Made by a program: the position numbers and the translations under genes. The notes under the pieces were generated by a model. It saw nothing but the letters and a program-made list of their open reading frames with translations. It was not told the origin of the DNA and ran no database searches. Below, in pieces: positions 60,882 to 64,000 of a stretch of DNA of 64,000 nucleotides; the first letter of the stretch is position 1, and each line of letters begins with the position of its first letter. Source of the DNA: Planobispora longispora (lineage in GTDB: Bacteria > Actinomycetota > Actinomycetes > Streptosporangiales > Streptosporangiaceae). The stretch is taken from contig NZ_BOOH01000019.1 of NCBI RefSeq assembly GCF_016863135.1, forward strand, positions 1 to 64,000, given 5' to 3'.

Positions 60882-61532
60882 CTATCCGTGGGTCGGGGCG
60901 AGCAGCTCGGGCAGTTCGTCCGCCAGGTCCCGCCACGTCGACTCCCGCTGGTCGGGCGTGGTGCGGCAGCGGCGGCAACCGTGCACGCCGACGACCGTGG
61001 ACCGGCCCAGGGTGCCGTCCAGCAGGTGGAACTGGCGGACGTGGCCCGCTTCGGCGGCGCCGCCGTCGTCGCAGACCGACTTCACGAGCTGCACGGTGAG
61101 CAGGGCGGCCAGCTCGACGTGGTGGGGCAGGTACCCGCCGGGCCCGAGGGCGGGGTCGGCGGTGTAGGCGTCGGCCAGCGTCCCGGTCAGCCGCTGGCCC
61201 GGGTCGTGCTGCCGGCGCCGGGCCTGGAAGCAGCGGGCGCAGGCGCCGTGGCCGGGGGCGACGACGGGCCCGACCCTGAGGCGGGGGTGCTCCACGACGA
61301 CCGGGAACCACGGGGTCCGGTAGGCGCAGGAGGCTCCGTCGAGGGTCTCCTCCAGCCTCGGCGCGGGCCGGAAGGCGGCCAGGGCGCGGACGCGGGCGTT
61401 GGGCCACAGCGAGGAGTCGAGGTAGCCGTGCTCGTCGGCCGGGGTGACGGCCACCGAGTCGAGACGCTCGCGCACCCGCTCGGCCACGGCGGCCCCGAAG
61501 GCCCCCAGAGTGATCAGGTGAAGCTCGTGCAT
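60882..61532 (-). CDS. short E1-like/ocin-ThiF cyclodehydratase partner
   Basis: A 216-residue protein with the start LHLITLGAFGAAVAERVRERL, a ThiF-like nucleotide fold without an obvious adenylation site. Two Cys pairs (Cys98/Cys101 in CARC, Cys186/Cys189 in CRRC) are probably a structural zinc site. Similar short proteins accompany YcaO and a longer E1-like partner in thiopeptide-type clusters, where they help deliver substrate. It follows YcaO by 16 bp. Confidence 0.7.
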   Translation of the reverse strand: MHELHLITLGAFGAAVAERVRERLDSVAVTPADEHGYLDSSLWPNARVRALAAFRPAPRLEETLDGASCAYRTPWFPVVVEHPRLRVGPVVAPGHGACARCFQARRRQHDPGQRLTGTLADAYTADPALGPGGYLPHHVELAALLTVQLVKSVCDDGGAAEAGHVRQFHLLDGTLGRSTVVGVHGCRRCRTTPDQRESTWRDLADELPELLAPTHG

Positions 61533-61548
61533 GGTGTTCGTCCTCCTC

Positions 61549-62880
61549 TCAGGCGAAGGGCTGGGGAAGCGGGTTGAGGTCGGCCTCGGCGTGCACCGGA
61601 TAGCCGAGGCGGGCCGGCGCCTCGTAGAGGCGGGGGTGGGCCGTGTAGCGGGCCGTGTGGATGAACGAGAGCGGCATGAGCTGGGGGATGATCACGCGGA
61701 CCACCCGGAAACCGACGTCCCGGGCCTCGTCCGTGGTCATCTCGACGGCTATCACGTCGCACCCGGCGGACTTGAGCCGGTCCACCAGGAGGCGCAGGTC
61801 CCCCGCGGGGGTTCCGGTGGACAGGTCCGGCATGCTCGACAGGGTCCGCCGCTCCCGGCCCTCCGTCAGGAAGCCGAAGTCGCCGATCCGCTCCGGCGCC
61901 CCCATGTAGGAGGCTCCGTGGAAGACGTTGAGGAACTCGTCGGGGTCCTCCGGCCGGGGGCGGGGAACCTGCATGGCGATCCTGGACGACGCCGACTCCC
62001 GCATGATCTTCCCGACGGAGGTGACCGGGTCCAGCGCCGTGTTGCACATCACCAGCTGGCCCAGGACCTCGTTGTCCGGCGTCAGGTCGATGGAGTAGAT
62101 CGTCGGGATGCCCAGGTCGGTGGTCGCGTCGTAGAAGCGGGTGCGCACGTGGCTGGCGCCGTACCGCTCCGCGTACGGCGCGAGCCGCTCGGGGATCTCG
62201 TCCAGCTCGATGCGCGGCCAGGGGATGCGCTGCAGCCAGGTCAGGGCGATCGAGTCGCGCTCCACCACCTCGCAGATCGCCCCGACGAGCGCCGCGGCGA
62301 TGTCGGAGTGGGCGGCGCACCCGGTCGAGATCGGCATCGTCAGCCGCTCGGCGGCCGACTTGGCCCTGATGTGCATCCAGACCATCACCGCCGGCACCCA
62401 GACCGGCCGGTTCCCGGTGAGCGACCAGCCGCGGGCCCAGCGCATCGGTCCCGCCGGGTCGGGGGCGGTGACCAGGCTCTTGGGGTGGGCCAGCTCCCGG
62501 GGCGCGCAGCGCGGGACCGTGGCCAGGTCGAGGGCCTCCTCGCCCAGCTCCTCCGCGGTGGCCCACATCAGGGCCGACTCGTCGAAGACGCAGCTGGAGT
62601 AGCGTTCCAGCGCCTCGGCGACGCAGAGCCGGCCGGCCCGCTCGGCGCCGAGGGCGCCGCCGGCCCCGTCCATGCTGCCGCGGATGTCGGCTCCGGCCGC
62701 GGACTCGGCGATGTTCGCCGCGACGGCGGTCAGGTCCCCCATCGCGGCGGTGAAGATGGGGAAGCGCGGCTCTCCGGGGTGGTTGGGCAGCTGCTGCACG
62801 CGGCTGACCAGGCTGTAGGAACCCACCAGGCGGTCGAGGTCGGCCAGCCGGCCGAGGGAGTCCGTGGTCTCGGCGGTCAT
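61549..62880 (-). CDS. YcaO-family azoline-forming cyclodehydratase
   Basis: A 443-residue YcaO enzyme that uses ATP to cyclise Cys (and Ser/Thr) in the precursor core to azolines. GADIRGSMDGAGGALGAERAGRLCVAEALERYSSCVF, STGCAAHSDIAAALVGAICEVVERDSIALTWLQR (ATP/Mg-binding Glu residues) and ARDVGFRVVRVIIPQLMPLSF are typical. The Pro-rich end NPLPQPFA is the C-terminal feature tied to azoline-type YcaO function. It overlaps the ABC permease stop (ATGA) and precedes both E1-like partners. Confidence 0.92.
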   Translation of the reverse strand: MTAETTDSLGRLADLDRLVGSYSLVSRVQQLPNHPGEPRFPIFTAAMGDLTAVAANIAESAAGADIRGSMDGAGGALGAERAGRLCVAEALERYSSCVFDESALMWATAEELGEEALDLATVPRCAPRELAHPKSLVTAPDPAGPMRWARGWSLTGNRPVWVPAVMVWMHIRAKSAAERLTMPISTGCAAHSDIAAALVGAICEVVERDSIALTWLQRIPWPRIELDEIPERLAPYAERYGASHVRTRFYDATTDLGIPTIYSIDLTPDNEVLGQLVMCNTALDPVTSVGKIMRESASSRIAMQVPRPRPEDPDEFLNVFHGASYMGAPERIGDFGFLTEGRERRTLSSMPDLSTGTPAGDLRLLVDRLKSAGCDVIAVEMTTDEARDVGFRVVRVIIPQLMPLSFIHTARYTAHPRLYEAPARLGYPVHAEADLNPLPQPFA

Positions 62881-63671
62881 CGCTTCTCACCGTCCGTCCA
62901 GCTGAAGAGGGTGACGGCCACCGTGGCGGCGACGGCCGCCACTCCCGCCATCACCAGCCAGGCGGTGGTGATCGATCCGCCGGGCACCCCGACCAGGTCC
63001 TGGCGGAGCGCGTCGGCGAAGTAGGAGGTGGGCAGGCGTTCCGCGACGGCGCGGACCCCCTCGGGGAGGATCTCCAGCGGCAGGAAGACCCCCGAGAACA
63101 TCAGCAGCACCGGCATGATCAGCGCCAGCACGCCGTTGGCGAGCTCGGGGTTGCGCATCCTGGCCGCGACCATGTAGCCGAGCGCGAAGAGCATGGCCAG
63201 GCCGAGGGCGCAGCTGATCAGGAGCCTGCCGATCGCGGAGGGCTCCAGGAAGCCGGTCGCCAGGGCCGCCGCCGAGAGCGCGGCCAGCTGACCGAGGGCG
63301 ATGGCGAACCGCACCGGCGCCTGCGCCAGGATGAAGACCGTCCTGTTCAGCGGCGTCGTCCCCAGCATGCGCAGCGTTCCCTTCTGCCGGAGGGAGATCA
63401 GCGGGGTCGCCGTGCCGAAGAAGGCCAGGGACATGAAGGCCATCAGCAGGACCGCGGGGATGCCCGACCGGATGGGATCGAAGCCGCCGGGGCCGTCGGC
63501 GGGGTTGAGGGTGCCCATGAAGAGGAACAGGGCCATGAAGATGAGCGGGAAGACCAGGACGAAGAAGAAGTTCTTGGGATCCCTGATGAGCTCGCGGGCG
63601 TTGGCCTTGGTGAGCTCGGCGAACGCTCCGTACTCCCGGACGCGGGCCGAGGGGGTGGTGAGGGTCGTCAT
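62877..63671 (-). CDS. ABC-2 type permease
   Basis: A 264-residue membrane protein with about six helices and the ABC-2 family signature region FVLVFPLIFMALFLFMGT, RQKGTLRMLGTTPLNRTVFI and VFLPLEILPEGVRAVAERLPTSYFADALR. With the ATPase encoded immediately upstream (ATGA overlap) it forms a DrrAB-type exporter, likely for secretion of or self-resistance to the modified peptide. It also overlaps YcaO downstream, so transport and modification genes form one translational chain. Confidence 0.88.
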   Translation of the reverse strand: MTTLTTPSARVREYGAFAELTKANARELIRDPKNFFFVLVFPLIFMALFLFMGTLNPADGPGGFDPIRSGIPAVLLMAFMSLAFFGTATPLISLRQKGTLRMLGTTPLNRTVFILAQAPVRFAIALGQLAALSAAALATGFLEPSAIGRLLISCALGLAMLFALGYMVAARMRNPELANGVLALIMPVLLMFSGVFLPLEILPEGVRAVAERLPTSYFADALRQDLVGVPGGSITTAWLVMAGVAAVAATVAVTLFSWTDGEKR

Positions 63672-64000
63672 CTGCTCGCTCCGTTCCGCTCGGCGGCGGT
63701 GCTCTCGTGGTGCTCGGCGGCCAGCCTGAGGAAGACGTCCTCCAGCTGACCGGTGCGGACCTCGATGTGCCGGGCGGCGAGACCCGCCACCGTGCGGACG
63801 ACCTCGTCGGTGTCGTCGGTGACGACCGTCACTCTCCGCCCCTCCGTCTTGACGGCCGTCACGCAGTCCAGGGACTCGACCGCGGCCAGGTCGGCGTCGG
63901 TTTCGAAGGACACCTCGTGGGCGACGCCGAGCCGGTGGACCAGCTCGCGGGGCGTCCCCAGGCAGACCAGCCGGCCGCCCACGACGATCCCCACCCGATC
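63668..64000 (-). CDS. ABC transporter ATP-binding protein (3' end only)
   Basis: The last 110 or so residues of a DrrA-type ATPase; the Walker and signature motifs lie outside the window. The visible part has GIVVGGRLVCLGTPRELVHRLG (the stretch after the H-loop) and the C-terminal regulatory domain ending in GQLEDVFLRLAAE, typical of DrrA. It is co-transcribed with the permease (ATGA overlap). More pathway genes may lie further to the right. Confidence 0.85.
   Translation of the reverse strand, partial: DRVGIVVGGRLVCLGTPRELVHRLGVAHEVSFETDADLAAVESLDCVTAVKTEGRRVTVVTDDTDEVVRTVAGLAARHIEVRTGQLEDVFLRLAAEHHESTAAERNGASR

Noticed and set aside
52042-64000. Class I lanthipeptide cluster
   Set aside because: LanB-type halves are present, but there is no LanC cyclase, cores have a single Cys, and YcaO/SagB proteins indicate azole chemistry.
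52042-64000. Calling the cluster a thiopeptide outright
   Set aside because: No pyridine-forming SpaB_C protein is visible; a goadsporin-like linear product is equally consistent.

Overview
The window is very GC-rich. Most codons end in G or C, GTG and TTG starts are frequent, and overlapping ATGA/GTGA stop-start junctions are common. A housekeeping gene order shared with Mycobacterium and Streptomyces is visible: a choD-like oxidase, guaB3, guaB, a DUF5319 gene, a SigD/ShbA-type sigma factor, groEL/groES and tsaD-rimI-tsaB. This points to an actinomycete, and the SARP regulator and peptide clusters suggest a Streptosporangium- or Nonomuraea-like genus. The genus is an inference. No rRNA, tRNA or CRISPR array was recognised.

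Region by region: 0-6 kb holds an MFS permease with an alpha/beta hydrolase, a phased 20-21-bp repeat cluster, a cholesterol-oxidase-type flavoprotein and a succinate-semialdehyde dehydrogenase. 6-13.4 kb has a beta-propeller lipoprotein and then a compact ribosomal-peptide (RiPP) cluster: a C39-peptidase ABC exporter, two double-glycine precursors, a graspetide-type ATP-grasp ligase and a protein resembling SurA/PpiC prolyl isomerases. 13.4-24.6 kb holds a decayed ATPase gene, an M36 metallopeptidase, an FtsX permease, a MazF-type toxin-antitoxin pair, a lipoprotein/OmpA pair, a GlpD-type dehydrogenase and a DeoR regulator. 24.7-28.9 kb is an amino-sugar (galactosamine/tagatose type) catabolic operon. 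29-37 kb is the conserved guaB3-guaB-DUF5319-sigma-groEL-groES block, with a CIRCE element and a clear promoter in front of groES.

37-46 kb carries a Uma2-family protein, two MarR-regulated oxidoreductase modules, a THUMP-like methyltransferase and a coiled-coil protein. It also carries a pair of inverted repeats of about 590 bp that enclose a degenerate inositol-monophosphatase-like gene. tsaD-rimI-tsaB follow at 46.2-48.5 kb.

48.7-64 kb is a SARP/NB-ARC/TPR regulator facing a second RiPP operon on the minus strand. In transcription order this operon runs: ABC exporter, YcaO, two E1-like proteins (one fused to a SagB dehydrogenase), a free SagB dehydrogenase, six small precursor genes, an M50 protease with a PqqD-like N-terminus, a split LanB dehydratase (glutamylation plus elimination proteins) and a small membrane protein. 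Five precursors carry a Ser/Ala/Thr-rich core with a single Cys in an S-A-S-C-P motif. This predicts a peptide rich in dehydro-residues and azoles, of goadsporin or thiopeptide type. The operon runs off the right edge, so its gene content is incomplete here.
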